Part shown: in pieces, positions 1 to 11,758 of the stretch | How the letters are laid out: every line of letters starts with the position of its first letter | How positions within the stretch are numbered: position 1 is the first letter of the stretch | Assembly: GCA_001683735.1 (NCBI GenBank) | Contig: LUGG01000005.1 | Coordinates: forward strand, 1,054,001 to 1,118,000 | DNA: 64,000 bases | Source of the DNA: Grifola frondosa | Taxonomy: Eukaryota; Basidiomycota; Agaricomycetes; Polyporales; Grifolaceae | Reading direction: 5' to 3' | Made by a program: the position numbers and the translations under genes | Notes under the pieces: generated by a model | Seen by the model: the letters and a program-made list of their open reading frames with translations, nothing else | Databases searched by the model: none | Told to the model about the DNA's origin: nothing

Positions 1-275
1 TGCACGGAAACATGTATGGTGAAGGGAATGTACGGTTTCTTCCGTGGCCCTTGTTCAAGGGCACTCGGTCGCCTGGTTCCGGATTCGATGTTGTCACTCA
101 TGAATACTGAGAGCGAGAGACTGAAGGGCTAATTCTGCGAGGAATCAAGGCATAAGCGCATGATGAAGTCTACCTCATCTTAAAGGTGAAACTTGATCAA
201 GCTCGCGTGACCTCAAAGTATCAAATCTACAAGGCTGTCGTAATGGTATTCGCGCTATGCCATTATGGTGTTTCA

Positions 276-966
276 AGGAACAATGTCGTCGGCGTCCGGG
301 CACGTCATGAAAGAATGAAAAAATCATCTTAACAACACACCTCGGTTTGCTTCTAGGACAAGACAGCCAGACGGGCTTACGTTGTGCGTATGTTTGAAGG
401 GCGATTCAGGGCGGGATGTGACGGCGTTTCTAATCAGTGGTGTCTGAAGAAAATGTACGATGTCGTCGGCATTCGGGCACGTCATGAGAGAATGAAATAA
501 TCATCTTGACAACGCATTCGGTCTGCTTCTGAGACGAGATAGCCAGACGGGCACACATTGTGCATATGTTCGAAGGGCGACTCAGGGCGGGTGCACGGCG
601 TTTCTAATCAGTGGTGTCTGAAGAAAATGTACGATGTCGTCGGCATTCGGGCACGTCATGAAAGAATGAAAAAAATCATCTTAACAACACACCTCGGTTT
701 GCTTCTAGGACAAGACAGCCAGACGGGCTTACGTTGTGCATATGTTCGAAGGGCGATTCAGGGCGGGATGTGACGGCGTTTCTAATCAGTGGTGTCTGAA
801 GAAAATGTACGATGTCGTCGGCATTCGGGCACGTCATGAAAGAATGAAAAAAATCATCTTAACAACACACCTCGGTTTGCTTCTGGGACAAGATAGCCAG
901 ACGGGCTTACGTTGTGTGTATGTTCGAAGGGCGATTCAGGGCGGGATGGGACGGCGTTTCCAATAA
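276..966. repeat. 178-bp tandem repeat, about four copies
   Basis: A direct repeat of about 174-178 bp. The recognisable landmark ggtgtctgaagaaaatgtacg starts near 439, 613 and 791, and a partial, more diverged copy lies before it from about 276. Each unit contains the phrases 'cgtcatgaaagaatgaaa' and 'agccagacgggcttacg'. Copies differ by scattered substitutions and one small indel. The short reading frames inside are repeats of one another and look incidental. Nothing recognisable lies in 1-275. Confidence 0.9.
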
Positions 967-1104
967 CACTCCACTTGTGTCTCTATGGCATCTGGAGGAA
1001 TGCAAGATGTTCGCAGATGAAGTTACAAGCCAACAGAGATGCACCTCCTTTCTCATATAAGAGCACAGGAATCATGAACTTCTACAGATCATTCTCGTCA
1101 TATT

Positions 1105-2091
1105 ATGATAACCTCCCAACACCAAACCCTTCTTCAACGTATCCGCGACGAGCGACATGAAGTCTTGCAATATGATATTAGGACGAAGGGCTATGCACCT
1201 GGTACTGGTAAGCATGTCGATCAAGGAATGCTTGACACCGCTGATTTTCCCTCCTACAGGCCCCTGGAGGACGGAGGTCGTCGCGTCACGCCGTCAGCAT
1301 TACGAGAGCGTCGCATGACATACAAATTTACTGGACCTTGTTGTCTCTGCCCGAACGCAACTCCAGACGAAGGACATTATACAGAAGCTGCGACACTAAT
1401 AGCAATCGAAGGTCCATGTTCGGGAGAATACGTAGCAATGTGTGCAAAGGGAAGCTGTGGGTATTTGGGTAAGCATCTAACTTGCTCTCTCACAACTTGA
1501 AACCTCACCAAGCTCGACCGTTTTACAGTGTACTTGGAGAGGATCTTCGCCGCCTTCTTCGTGAAGTCCAAACAGTATGATCGCAGAGGTGCGTAGTTGT
1601 CGCATGAGTATTCATCGAACATACGTCGAGACATCTCGACAGAACCTGGTGACTTAAGGCCCGCCACCGTATTTCACTTCTCGGAAGTCGAACTTGACAA
1701 CGCATTCCGCCGTCGACAGTCTGGTAAGTTGTCAGACTCAACACTAAATGTTTAACAACTCATTCCATAAGAAGGGACTGAACATTCCGACTCACGCAAA
1801 CTAAAGCGCACGTATGCAATGTTGGGTTAGTTCACACCGTTACTAGTTTTCTGCAAACAATCTGATTCAGTGCTAGATGTAACGGCAGAGGAGATCAAAG
1901 TGACACCCGCTGATCGACCGGTGCCTCGTCCGATTATAATCGACGACGTTCTACGCAAACTCGATAGCCTTCTGGACCCGGGTATTTCAGATGCCCAGTT
2001 CGGATTTGTGATGGCTAGATGTACGTGCGGCCTTATCATGACGCGCCGGGTGTTCCGCTACCACAGGTGCGCTACAGAACCTGCAGAGTGA
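1105..2091 (+). CDS. hypothetical Cys-rich protein, five exons
   Basis: I do not recognise the family. Splicing by eye gives introns at 1469-1528, 1589-1642, 1724-1771 and 1826-1870, all GT-AG and 45-60 nt, and a product of about 259 residues. The first exon carries a cysteine cluster (CCLCPNA, then C-x7-C-x4-CGYL). The last exon ends with CTCG...RYHRC, so two zinc-binding patches are plausible. The ATG at 1105 is the first in frame after upstream stops. The 3' end faces the SUMO protease gene convergently. The consistent intron phases argue that this is a real gene; any function is unknown. Confidence 0.55.
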
Positions 2092-2137
2092 TAGATCCCA
2101 AGAGAATATAGCTATACATGATACGCGTACATAGAAG

Positions 2138-2194
2138 GAATGGGAGCAATCTGGAGCGAACGCTTGTCTGGAGACCGGACAGAGCGCGTACACT
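2138..2194 (-). promoter_or_regulatory. orphan copy of B-box promoter block
   Basis: The stretch is a near copy of 4440-4496, sharing 'aatgggagcaatct' and 'gagcgaacgcttgtctgg' with only a few differences. It contains one B box (gtctggagaccggac, 2166-2180) in minus-strand orientation. It lies between the convergent 3' ends of the genes ending at 2091 and 2309, so no gene start is visible behind it. Confidence 0.6.
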
Positions 2195-2308
2195 ACTTAT
2201 ACACTATACATAATACATCTTGGAGATGCTTGCATATAAATGCGATTTTTTGAGTGATAAAAAACAGGCGAATTGCAAGCATGGATGAGTTGGTAACAAA
2301 CAAGAGTC

Positions 2309-4241
2309 TTACGGTTTATCCAGACGCGAATTTCGATGCAAATGCTCCCATTCCTCGACAATTGCTAATATCCTATTCTTCATGTGTGTTCGCAGAGAAG
2401 GCAGCGCATCAACTTGCCAGACTGCATTGGGATCCACCAGGAAGTCTGCATCCATCTCGGCTGTCTACCATCGAAAAATAGTTCTAGTCTCTAATGAAAA
2501 CTTGTAGTTGAAGGGACGCACCCATAGAACGCCTATCATTCGCTTGGGATTGGCCATGAAGAGTTGTGCAAAGTGGCAGATGTACAACCCACAGTCATTG
2601 GAACCTGCAGGTTGCTGCGGCACCTGAAAAATACAAATAAAATACAGAACTTCATATTATATTAATATGGAACACTCACTGGTACTTGCACAACAGCAGG
2701 GCGGCACGTTGGTGAAATGTTCTTCTTTGTGTATGCCTCTACACTCAAATAATCTGATAACACTCCTCCCACCTCGACACAATTAGTCCCCGTCACCGAG
2801 CCTATAGATACACGAGAGCAGTTCATGGAGTCAAGAATAAAGATGGTCGCGCTAAACTGTCAATTAGTATGCCGATGCAGCACAATTGAAGCAAACCCAC
2901 GCTGGGGCGTAGAGGGACGAGCCGGACTGGGTGTCACCGTCACCAGCACGAAGAGTGCTACTACTCTCTGGGGGCGGGCCAAATACAGATCCAGGGTAAG
3001 CAATAACTGCCAAATACCAATGTTTTTCGTTGCTTTATACATGCATATGAGCAATGAATGGGCAAGCTGGTGAAGAGACTTACCTATCGTAAACAGGCAC
3101 GATGAGAACTGTTTTACTGAAGATGTCGACACAATTTGTATGTGATGTTACTCGATCATATCCACATTTTGTACTGCCATGAGCTAAGTGCTGAATGAAT
3201 GAATGACTGGGAGTTGAACAGACTCACAGTTGCGTGAAGAAGAAAGGACTAAAGACATGAATTTGATCAGCGGTGGTGACATCTCTGGCCTTGAGCTCCT
3301 CATAACATACTCTGCAGATGCTCGTGAGTGCGTTACGGCCGCACAAATCTAATGGCACTCACCTTAAACCAAATTCAATAATGTTATCATTGAGATAACG
3401 ACCCGGTTCCAACATAGCCAGTTCTTCAGTACCGATGCTCACAGCTCCTTTAGAATGGAAGGGATATAGAAAAAGTCTGTGGTCGGCGGGGGTAGGAGTG
3501 TCGGTTGGGACAGGAAGCGTTCGTAGAGGTAAGGATGAAGACGCAGTTATAGGGCGCCCACCAATGATCCCCGCGTGCGAGGAGCGTAGACGTGTGGAAG
3601 GGACAGATACATCAGAAATGACGCGTTTGGTGATACGTTTGGTGATACGTTTGCTGCAAATCGTTGCGCTTGAGCAAGCGCTGAGTAGAAATATGAATCG
3701 ACTTACACCACCACGGCGATTGTAGGTTTCACATCTTCTTTGCGTTTCTTACGTGCCGGAGATGCATTCCGATGCCTAAAAGCTTGAGCATGGAGTAATT
3801 TGTGGGTACAACAAACCGACCTACTTGATTAGTTCTTTCTTTCTTTCCGACTTGGTTAACGATGGATTCCCCTGCACTTCTCGACCGGAGAAGACCTGAA
3901 GAGTGACATCAATCTCAGGTTTTGAATGCAACGATTAAATGACCGCGTACTTCGGTATCACAACCTCCGTTGTTCCTTTTGCATCCCCGATCATCGTACC
4001 TGCAGCAGGATGACTGGACACGCATGAATGTCTCAAATGCGCATTCAACGAAGGCGCATGCCGTACCTAGGCATATGTGACAGACTGCATGCGCTTCATA
4101 TTGTAACATCGTGATGTGAAGATTTCAGGGAAGACAAACTAACCTTGACCCAACGATACTCTGTAGTTTCTGTAGGAGTTCGTCAGGTAGACTACTACCC
4201 ATGATACGATCCAATTCGCGGTCTTGAACATCCTTAATCAT
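2309..4241 (-). CDS. Ulp1/SENP-type SUMO protease (C48 family)
   Basis: A multi-exon gene encoding a ubiquitin-like-protein cysteine protease, the family that matures SUMO or removes it from targets. The catalytic domain is clear: LFLYPFHSKGAVSIGTEEL followed by YLNDNIIEFGL (substrate-side start of the fold), the catalytic histidine in NEKHWYLAVIAYP (His codon near 3020), the aspartate in IFILDSMN (near 2830), and the Gln and Cys in QQPAGSNDCGLYICHF (Cys near 2592). All four catalytic positions are present. The N-terminal part is short, lysine/arginine-rich and spread over small exons whose borders I could not all fix. The ATG at 4241 follows the A/B module. The stop is at 2309-2311. Lineage-specific Ulp-like proteases are common in agaricomycete accessory DNA, so a housekeeping Ulp1 or Ulp2 role is not assumed. 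Confidence 0.85.
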
Positions 4242-4411
4242 TGTGACCAGGAGAGAACGATAAACGAGACAGAGAAAGCTGTCAAACGTGTGTGAGAATG
4301 CGTACAGCCACAAAGGGTTGAACGACAATGAGAAATGGATACACGCACGATGGACGCGTACTAAATTTTGAACGTAAACGCAGAGGAACAGGAGAGCGAG
4401 GAGACACGCTT

Positions 4412-4561
4412 GTCTGGTGACCGGACAGTGCGCGTACATAGAATGGGAGCAATCTAGAGCGAACGCTTGTCTGGAGACCGGACAGAGCGCATACACCAGT
4501 TGCACCTGTCCACTTGAAGTGAGCAGATGCAGACGCAATGCTGTCCACTTGGAGTGAGCAG
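4412..4561 (-). promoter_or_regulatory. A-A-B-B module upstream of SUMO protease
   Basis: Read on the minus strand towards the gene: A boxes at 4541-4561 and 4506-4526 (ctgtccactt(g/a)gagtgagcag on the plus strand, with one mismatch between copies), then B boxes at 4469-4483 and 4412-4426 (gtctgg(a/t)gaccggac). The module ends about 170 bp before the start codon at 4241. Both motifs are imperfect palindromes, as expected for sites bound by a dimeric protein. Confidence 0.75.
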
Positions 4562-4573
4562 TATTCGTGATGG

Positions 4574-5312
4574 TTAAAAGTTAAAGAAGCCTTCCATCCG
4601 CCGGCCTGAAAGAAGCCTATCCCTTCGGACCCCCAATCGGATAGTGCAAATTATAAACACAGCTGCAGCTTCTCGATGTCCGATTGATTTTGCGCCGGAC
4701 TCTTCCGGTGGCGCGATGATAACACGTTCAAGGGGACGGCGAGCAGCAGAGTCAAGACAAGCTGTGAAACAAAGAGGCAAAACGAGATAAGCATAGCGAT
4801 GACGGGTAAACGAGATAGGCATAGCGATGACGGAGAAATTAGTTACTTGAATACTGTGGAAGGCGGCTGCTGTCACATGACCTTTTGTTCCAAATGTGTA
4901 CTACTACCAGTACCGTCATCGCACTGGAACGGTACTCACAGAGAAGCCTAAAAAAATGTTCAATGAGTAATTAAGAAGAGGTGAATCGGACTCTGGCGGA
5001 CCCCCCAAGTGACTTGATGTTCTGAGACGTTAGCGGATAGGAATGCAGTAATCGGAGACGGGAAAAGTGGTTGAGAGACAAATGTCCTCACCGCCGCTCG
5101 AACATGCAGCACACGATAAATGTCGAAATGTGTAGTCACCAACTTGTATTAACCGCGACGCTCGGCCTTGAAAGTATGCAGCCAAAGTTTTCATAAATAC
5201 ATGCAGTTAAATACAGTATACAGCCGTGACATTGTCCCTACAAAATACACGAACAGGAAACCTCCGGGATTTCGGACTTCATGCGAGTACCACCGACAGA
5301 GCTCGCCGACCA
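4574..5312. other. intergenic, no gene recognised
   Basis: A minus-strand open stretch (4574-4876) and several short frames exist, but none shows a motif, a convincing exon chain or codon pattern. A short direct repeat of 'aacgagataggcatagcgatgacgg' type occurs at about 4777-4832. Confidence 0.5.
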
Positions 5313-7877
5313 CTAATGCCTCGTTCTCTTCCGACTGCTGTGACGTGAATCATCACTGGGACGCTTGTTACCAAGCTGGGTGGAGAGATGTGTGGAAGTT
5401 GCGGGGGCTACGGGGTCGGAATAGTTCTTCAGGAATCCGCGTGGCTCCCCGAACGCGTAATGCTCCCCCGTTGCGTCCATCTCGACAATAGCGTTGATAA
5501 GAAGTCGACGAAATGCCTCATGGACAAAGTCAACGGAGACGCCTTCACAAAGCGCATACTCGGGCCAGACAATACCAAACATCTCCGTGATGAGAGTTGC
5601 AATTGGGCCTTTCCGGAGTCTCGAATGGAGCAAATTTGGAAATTCTGCCTGATCTATCCAGGCTCCTCGTTGATCGTGACACATGCTGGAAATCTCGTGG
5701 GAGAGGAAGTCGCGGAGGTAAGGGTGTACACCATCGTATTCAAGCTCGTCCTTGCCATCTCCCCACATAATGAGGCGGTAAACCAGCAGCCAGAATACGC
5801 TTTCCATGTCGTGGTATTCCCGATGACAGAAAGGGGGAGTTTCTGGACCAGGTGGCACCAGTGTAGGTTTTGGATATTCGACATTTATATCCTTGTAAGC
5901 AGCCTTATAGAGGCTTGCGGCTTTGTCGCTGACCTTCGGGAGGTCGGGAGGAAGTGTGCCCGGGCCCTGCAGGAGACGCCCAGAAGAGACAGCGCGTGCG
6001 ATGAACATGGGGGTACCCTGAATCTAAACTGAGTACAATTACCATTAAATCAAGCAGATGGACTTACAGTGCGTGAGCTGCGATTTCCCGGTTCCTCCGG
6101 TTCAATTGATGGGTCTAGCTCCACGGAATTCGCTTTGAGGTTGTCCAGGTACTTAGCGCTGCCTTGCGTGAAAGCAGAATTGTCGAAGTCGGCCAGCAAG
6201 CAGAGACATTTGTTCGGGTCCTCGCTAAAAGGAAGGAATTAGCACACGTAACGCTCCATTATGAGCAACACTTGCGTTTTATCGAGTACGCGGGAGATAT
6301 AGACGCCACCCTCATGGCTCTGATATGTCTTACGCAATGGTGGTTTGTGAACGTTCCAGAGAACATTGCCCATCGAGATGTCGCGGTGAAGAACGCCGCG
6401 CGCACACAGAAGACGATGAGCTAACAATTGGATCGTATTAGCTTGCAGAAGAGACAGGAGAAGATAAGAATACTCACTCTCAACGAGGTCATACAGCACT
6501 TTCAGTAGCTCATAAATTGTCGGGCAGCTTTCGAGGGTCTCGCCGATACCCTCGACGACGATGCGAAGACGCTTCCATTGTGATTCGCACGTTGTGATAA
6601 ACCGTTCCTCGCGATCCTTCACGACTGCATACTCCACCAAAATGGGAACACCCGGCAAGACACTACGGCCATAGTCGTGCGCGATGTTCAGCATGCGATG
6701 CTCGAAATAGAACCTGGTCCTCGATAGAAAAATATCCTTGCAGGCCAAATTGTGCTTGTAGTCGACGAAAACGTTGACCCGCCTGCTGCGAGTCGGACTT
6801 CCCACAAAAACCAGCCGCATGTCATCATAGACTTTTTCACCAACAGTAAGCTTCCATAGCGACAGTCCAGCAAACTGCCGTACTTCACGGGGATACCTGA
6901 TGGCAATCGAGGACGTCGTGCACTATTGGCGTCGCCGGAACCTTGGGGGAGTTCTGACATGAACCCGATAGTACTATCATAATAAGTGTGCGGGCGTGCG
7001 GGACGGCGAACGGTCCACATCAATTGCATGAGAAGATGACCTCCATTAATCAATTCCATTGGCGTCGTAATCCGAGTGCCCTCGGCGTCGCTCCAATACA
7101 AACGAAAGCTCGATGGGGAGAGGCAGAGCCCGAAAACGCCGACACAGTCCGGCCTGCCGATAAGATGGTAGGTCGTATACATTGCCGCCTGCTCCCTCCC
7201 GCCGTCCTTAACGACCATTGGTTTCACCTCGATGGTCATGCAGAGACGGGCCCATGGCACCCCGACGAATTGCTTGCTTTTCTTGCGTTGTTCTTCCGGT
7301 CCGTCCTTCTGCTCGTCCTGCTGTGCGATATTCTTCGTCCGTCTGTAATATTCTATCTCCTCCGCCGAAGCATTCACTGCGACAAGGTCGGGGCGGACTT
7401 TAGTTCCGAGTGCATGTTCGGACGGGGCGCTGTCCGCGTGGATGACGAAGAGGAGAGGTGCATGATTCAATCCTCGGACTTTCATATGTTCTGAGGGCGC
7501 ATTAGCATTGAAATCAATGTAATTTATGCACGGTCACCTTCGACATGTGCAGCACAGGCGTTCAAGAGGTCGCAGATAGGTTGGTACAGTGTTTCCTCCT
7601 TGGTAGATTTCGGGAGCTCGAGCAAACGTGTGAGTAGTGATTGCACGGACTCCGGAATGGTCTTGATATCGTACTCCGGCGAAAGAAGATTCATAAAGTC
7701 AGAAACATCTATGTCTGGCAAACGCGCAGAGGCATTCTTGACATGACCAGGTATCCTAATGTTACCCGGGTTGGTAGTTGCCTTTACGGGGCTTGATGGT
7801 TCCAAGTAAGGGAGCACCCGTCTGACAGGAGACCCAGGACGCGGCTCTGTAGAGAATTTGGGGTCCGGGTTCGACAT
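5313..7877 (-). CDS. FunK1-type fungal protein kinase
   Basis: A FunK1 protein kinase, a family greatly expanded in mushroom-forming fungi. The N-terminal segment (from 7877) is joined through a 47-nt GT-AG intron (about 7485-7531, branch gctaatg) to the conserved FunK1 region with SSFRLYWSDAEGTRITTPM. This is followed by DDMRLVFVGSPTRSRRV, ACKDIFLSRTRFYFEHRML, the catalytic loop HRDISMGNVLWN (about 6360-6392), the magnesium loop ADFDNSAF (DFD at 6182-6190, replacing DFG) and GTPMFIARAV. The long C-terminal part contains CHREYHDMESVFWLLVYRL and a basic tail SSRKRTRH. The essential His-Arg-Asp and Asn are present. The reading frame changes near 6905-6925 and near 6230-6280 in ways my splicing does not fully resolve, so one or two single-base defects are possible. 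An alternative non-ATG start at 7907 is unlikely. Confidence 0.85.
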
Positions 7878-7989
7878 GTTAACCGTCTGATGTTCAGACG
7901 GTGTCACGGTGTGTGGTGGAGGTGGCGTTGTTCAAAGGATCGGTACTGTGAGCCTCAGCGGATAGGTGGAATAGAGGATAACCTGAGTT

Positions 7990-8092
7990 GTCTGGAGACC
8001 GGACAACTCGGACAGAGGAAGTTTGAATAGAAGGAATCTACCAACTTGAAGTTGGCAGATCCCTGTTGAGCACCGTCCACTTGAAGTGAGCG
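7990..8092 (-). promoter_or_regulatory. A-A'-B module upstream of FunK1 kinase
   Basis: Towards the minus-strand gene: A box at 8075-8092 (gtccacttgaagtgagcg), variant A' box at 8041-8058 (ccaacttgaagttggcag, a longer perfect palindrome), then a B box at 7990-8004 (gtctggagaccggac). The last box is about 113 bp before the ATG at 7877. Confidence 0.75.
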
Positions 8093-8203
8093 GTGACTGG
8101 GCACTATCTGAATCAAGACCGACGTTCAGGATTGAGCCGCGTTAGAAAATCAAGCTTCTTCCCAGATTGTTACCGGCGCACAGCCGGTGGCACGGAAGGT
8201 AGT

Positions 8204-8289
8204 ATTTGTCCAGGCCATATATAGGGTGAGAATATGCACATATCTGGACATATGCTTACCCTTTAAGGCAATATCTGGCCTGGACAAAT
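8204..8289. repeat. short inverted-repeat element (MITE-like)
   Basis: Perfect 14-bp terminal inverted repeats ATTTGTCCAGGCCA (8204-8217) and its complement (8276-8289) enclose about 58 bp, with partial complementarity continuing inside (agggtgag / cttaccct). It lies between the divergent promoters of the FunK1 gene and the gene at 8715. It could be a miniature inverted-repeat transposon or only a hairpin; no clear target-site duplication is visible. Confidence 0.45.
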
Positions 8290-8520
8290 TCCGATTCCCC
8301 GGATCATCAATATGCAAGAAACTCGCTGTGCCACATGACATTGGTACTTTTGCCCATATATGGTATACTCCCATATTCACCTTTTTCCGGGCTGCCCGCC
8401 TCCGCCGCAAGTGTTGCCGAATTTCTTTCACACGTGACCCAGTTACGGTGGCGTGACACATATGAAGCGCTCGATTTTCAGTCGAACACTCTTGCTTTCT
8501 TACTACCACCAATTCAGTAC

Positions 8521-8671
8521 TGCTCACTTCAAGTGGACAGTACTGAACAGGATCTGCTAACTTCAAGTTGGCAGATTCCGAAGCTTTCTGAACTCTGTCG
8601 TCCGGTCTCCAGACGTCTGAGAATACCCTTGTTTTGTTCCACGCTACAGCACTGCCGTCCGGTCTCCAGAC
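8521..8671 (+). promoter_or_regulatory. A-A'-B-B module upstream of the gene at 8715
   Basis: A box 8521-8540 (TGCTCACTTCAAGTGGACAG), A' box 8555-8574 (tgctaacttcaagttggcag), and B boxes 8600-8614 and 8657-8671 (both gtccggtctccagac). The last B box ends about 44 bp before the ATG. Order and orientation mirror the FunK1 module on the opposite strand, including use of the A' variant in second place. Confidence 0.8.
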
Positions 8672-8714
8672 GAGCGTGCTGTTATCCCCTACCTGCCTAC
8701 CTGCTGCCTGCCCT

Positions 8715-11336
8715 ATGGCGGAAGACGTGACTGGACCCAAGCCCCTAGGCGGCCTGGTGGAATTCATGCGTGCATGTCGAAGACCAATGAAGGACGAGGA
8801 AATCACACCTCGGGACTGCTTGCGTCTCAGCCGCTTCCCCGGCACAAACGACAAACTATGGATTTCCACGCCAAACATGACGTGGATCCCTGAACCTCCG
8901 ATACATCTCGACAAGGAATTCCGGTATCACGATGACGGTATGCTCCATGCCTTCGAGTATGCCAAATGGCCGCAAGCGTACTGCGATTCCGAGCCCCATA
9001 TCATCGCCGCGCCGCTATGCCCAACCCTGGCTCAGTTCGGAATCAGCGATCGCTTCCGTATGGGACCAGCGTTTCCCGTGATGGATGACGAGCACGTATT
9101 GCCGGATTTCGAGGACGTCAATATTGCATGGATGGACTTCAATCCCATGCATCATTTCCGTATTGCCGAGGAGCTGCCCAATGAGGCTGTGGGATCTCTG
9201 TCCCCATCACTTCTTCAGCGTTTTCGTGCGACAATGATAGAAGCCAAGACGATGGCAGGGAGAGGGTTTGCAGACGACTTCAGAAAGTTGGGAGATGATG
9301 GTATGTGTACGGTGTTCATGCTCCTCTGTAGATGTGCTAATTCCTTTTCTTAGTTCATGACATGCGGACGGCCAAGAAGGTGGCCGGCATGTTCAGGTTC
9401 CAAAAACAACGGTGCGACGACTTGAAAATGGTATTCGACCATTTGAAGGAAGTGCCGATGTCAAGTTTCGACACCTTGTTGTGGTTCCGCGAATTTCAGC
9501 GCGTCTTGCTGGACTTGCGCGCTTTCATCATATATGCGAATGATCGTGCCGCGTCTGAACGACGTCAATTTCAAGCAGCCACAGCTGTACCACTGAGGAG
9601 GTGTAATTACCTCTCATCTCCATCTAGTGTCCGAGATGTATCGTGTCGGCGTACCGGTCTGGTATGTTCGCGACAGGGTTTCAATCACGGAGCGCACCCT
9701 CATTGTCCGAGTGGAGACATTGCTGTTAGCAGGCGTTTGTTTTTCATCTGCTATCACGATGAAACACGGGCAGCATTTGGCAAACGCTCCGCTCTGGGTT
9801 GATGCTCCCATGGCGCAAGTGATTCGTGGATCTCTTCAAGAGAGGCTGCGAAGGTTCTCCCTGACGAGCCGTCCCATACTCCGTCCTCTCGAAACATACT
9901 CTGCGGGGCGCGTTGGCGATTTCGAAAAGCAGCAACATCGTTCCTCACCGCAGATCGCTGGTCCTGACCATCCTCGCCAGGAGCTCGTTGATTTGACAGC
10001 AGATGATGTTCTGCCAGCATCTGACAATGACCATGTCATCATGGTGACTACGCAAGCCACCGAGCAGTATGGTACGGATATCAGCAGCTGATAATCATCC
10101 GTTCGCGCATTAATTTTGTTTTATAGGCAGCAGCGTTACAGATGTCGGCGGAGTTGCAGTCGGTGCAGACATTGAAGACAATGTCAGTGCGGAAAAGCAG
10201 ACAAAAGATGCAGCCATGCGCGGTCCCTCGATGAGTGTTGGGATGCCGTCTGCCTACATGGCACGTAAATCTTTGCAAACGCGGACCGCCCATAAGAAGG
10301 GCAAATCGACCAATCATAGGATCGTACCACCTTCATGGGTCCCTCCCTATGCACCTGGGTGGGCGAACGTCCTGAAGTCATGCGAAGGTCTCACCGATGA
10401 CGACCACGTGGGCCTTGTTTATGCGCTGCCTCCCATCCATATTTTCTTCAGTGCCGAAAGCCCCCTCACAGAGCAGCGTGCCCATAATTGGCTTCGCGTC
10501 AGAATCTTCTGCTTCCAGCAGATTCTCAGCCCTCCGGCCCACAGGATGGTGCTCATGACAACGCAGCAGTGGAGAATCGCGCTCGAGGGCAAATATTTTG
10601 CTATAGAATACGAGCATAGTCATGTAGAGCCGGAGTCGGCCAAGGAACATATTATCCGTCTGCCCCCACCGCCACCACAGGAGAAAAGGCCGCGACAAGA
10701 AGGGAAGATGGAGGCGGGACAGATCATGAAGAACGCCAATGCAAAGAGGGTGGCTGATCGCGTCGACATCAATGTCCGGTTCGGTATTCATGGGGCTTTC
10801 CGCCGTATAGCGCAGACTGTGCTCCTGCATGGGGCGACGTCAACATCACGCGCCAAATGCTCTCTGCGGATCGCACCGTTTTCGTCGGCATTGTGTGGGA
10901 GCTGGCTTTATTCAACTTCCGTCTGGAGTTGATCTTCCTCGATCGCCAACTCGTCCCATATTTCTATAATCACTCGGACCAGAGGCTTGCCCTTCGACGA
11001 GAGCGTGTTATCTACGAGATCTGGAACAGCGGAGGAGTCCGGCCCATGTGGACAGACGACCTCAAGTGCGATCGTCTCACTTCGGTGTTATGGGATGAGC
11101 GGCGCGAAGCGGTCAAGCAGATGGCCATAGTGATGAAGGATTGGCCAGATGGTCAACATCTGCTGTGGACCGATCAGTGTTCCTCGGATTTCGACGCATA
11201 CTCGAAGTTCGAAACCGAGGTCTTCACGTTCTACGTAGAAGCCTTTCATGGTCGTTTCGGTCGCATTCCGCATGTGCCCTCGAGCAGCCGTTGTCCTTGG
11301 GCCAGTTTCGCAAGTGATTCGCGGACCGTCTTATGA
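8715..11336 (+). CDS. agaricomycete-specific hypothetical protein
   Basis: A long protein of about 790 residues with no catalytic domain I recognise. The start is the first ATG after the B boxes. Introns at 9301-9353, 9564-9627 and 10072-10126 keep the frame and restore SERLSEMYRVGVPVWYVRD. Conserved-looking pieces in order are a charged N-terminal domain, the GVPVW motif, a disordered linker, and a C-terminal domain with FVGIVWELALFNFRLELIFLD and FEVTFYVEAFHGRFGRIP-like ending (seen as VFTFYVEAFHGRFGRIP). Near 10793 the frame must slip by one base in a run of four Gs, so the copy is either slightly broken or misassembled. The gene at 17287 has the same layout (GIPCWYI, then a domain with YRWELDTCRFRSEF) and the same promoter module, so the two are likely distant paralogues. 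Confidence 0.6.
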
Positions 11337-11575
11337 TTGATGTCTTTCTCGCGCTCTCCTCGGTAGCTTTTCCCTCCAAAGAACTTGTCGCACGGAGGGT
11401 TTTTGACGCACCCGTAGGAGAATTTATCTTGTAGCATGTACGTCTGCAATGAATCCTTCCAGTTGCGTGCCATCGAGTTAAGTAGACGCTCAATTATTTG
11501 GTAATATTTGTATCTCTGCGTCTAATGCTGACTTTTTTTCAACCTTTCACTCGCACGTTTACGGTATACGTATAC

Positions 11576-11758
11576 TGCTCATTTTCAAGTGGACAGGTAC
11601 AGACCTCTGCTCACTTCAAGTGGACAGAAGTTACTCGTCGCTACACGCACCGTCCGGCTTCCAGACGAGTGTGCTCTGAGTCTTCGATCACGCGTTTTAC
11701 CCGCACCAGCGGAGGATATCTTTGTTTTCTCATCTCACATGCCGTCTGGTTTCCAGGC
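11576..11758 (+). promoter_or_regulatory. A-A-B-B module upstream of Plavaka transposase
   Basis: A boxes at 11576-11596 (one base longer in the centre) and 11608-11627, and B boxes at 11652-11666 (gtccggcttccagac) and 11744-11758 (gtctggtttccaggc, diverged). The module ends about 180 bp before the ATG at 11940. Same order and direction as in the other modules. Confidence 0.75.

Noticed and set aside
4125..4538. Long N-terminal extension of the SUMO protease through the A/B boxes
   Set aside because: The translated boxes give low-information peptides (for example PVSRQAF) that recur wherever the boxes occur, so this is read-through of promoter DNA; the ATG at 4241 is preferred.
8150..8914. 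Minus-strand 254-codon frame
   Set aside because: It runs through A, A' and B boxes and overlaps the well-supported plus-strand gene; its first codon is not ATG.
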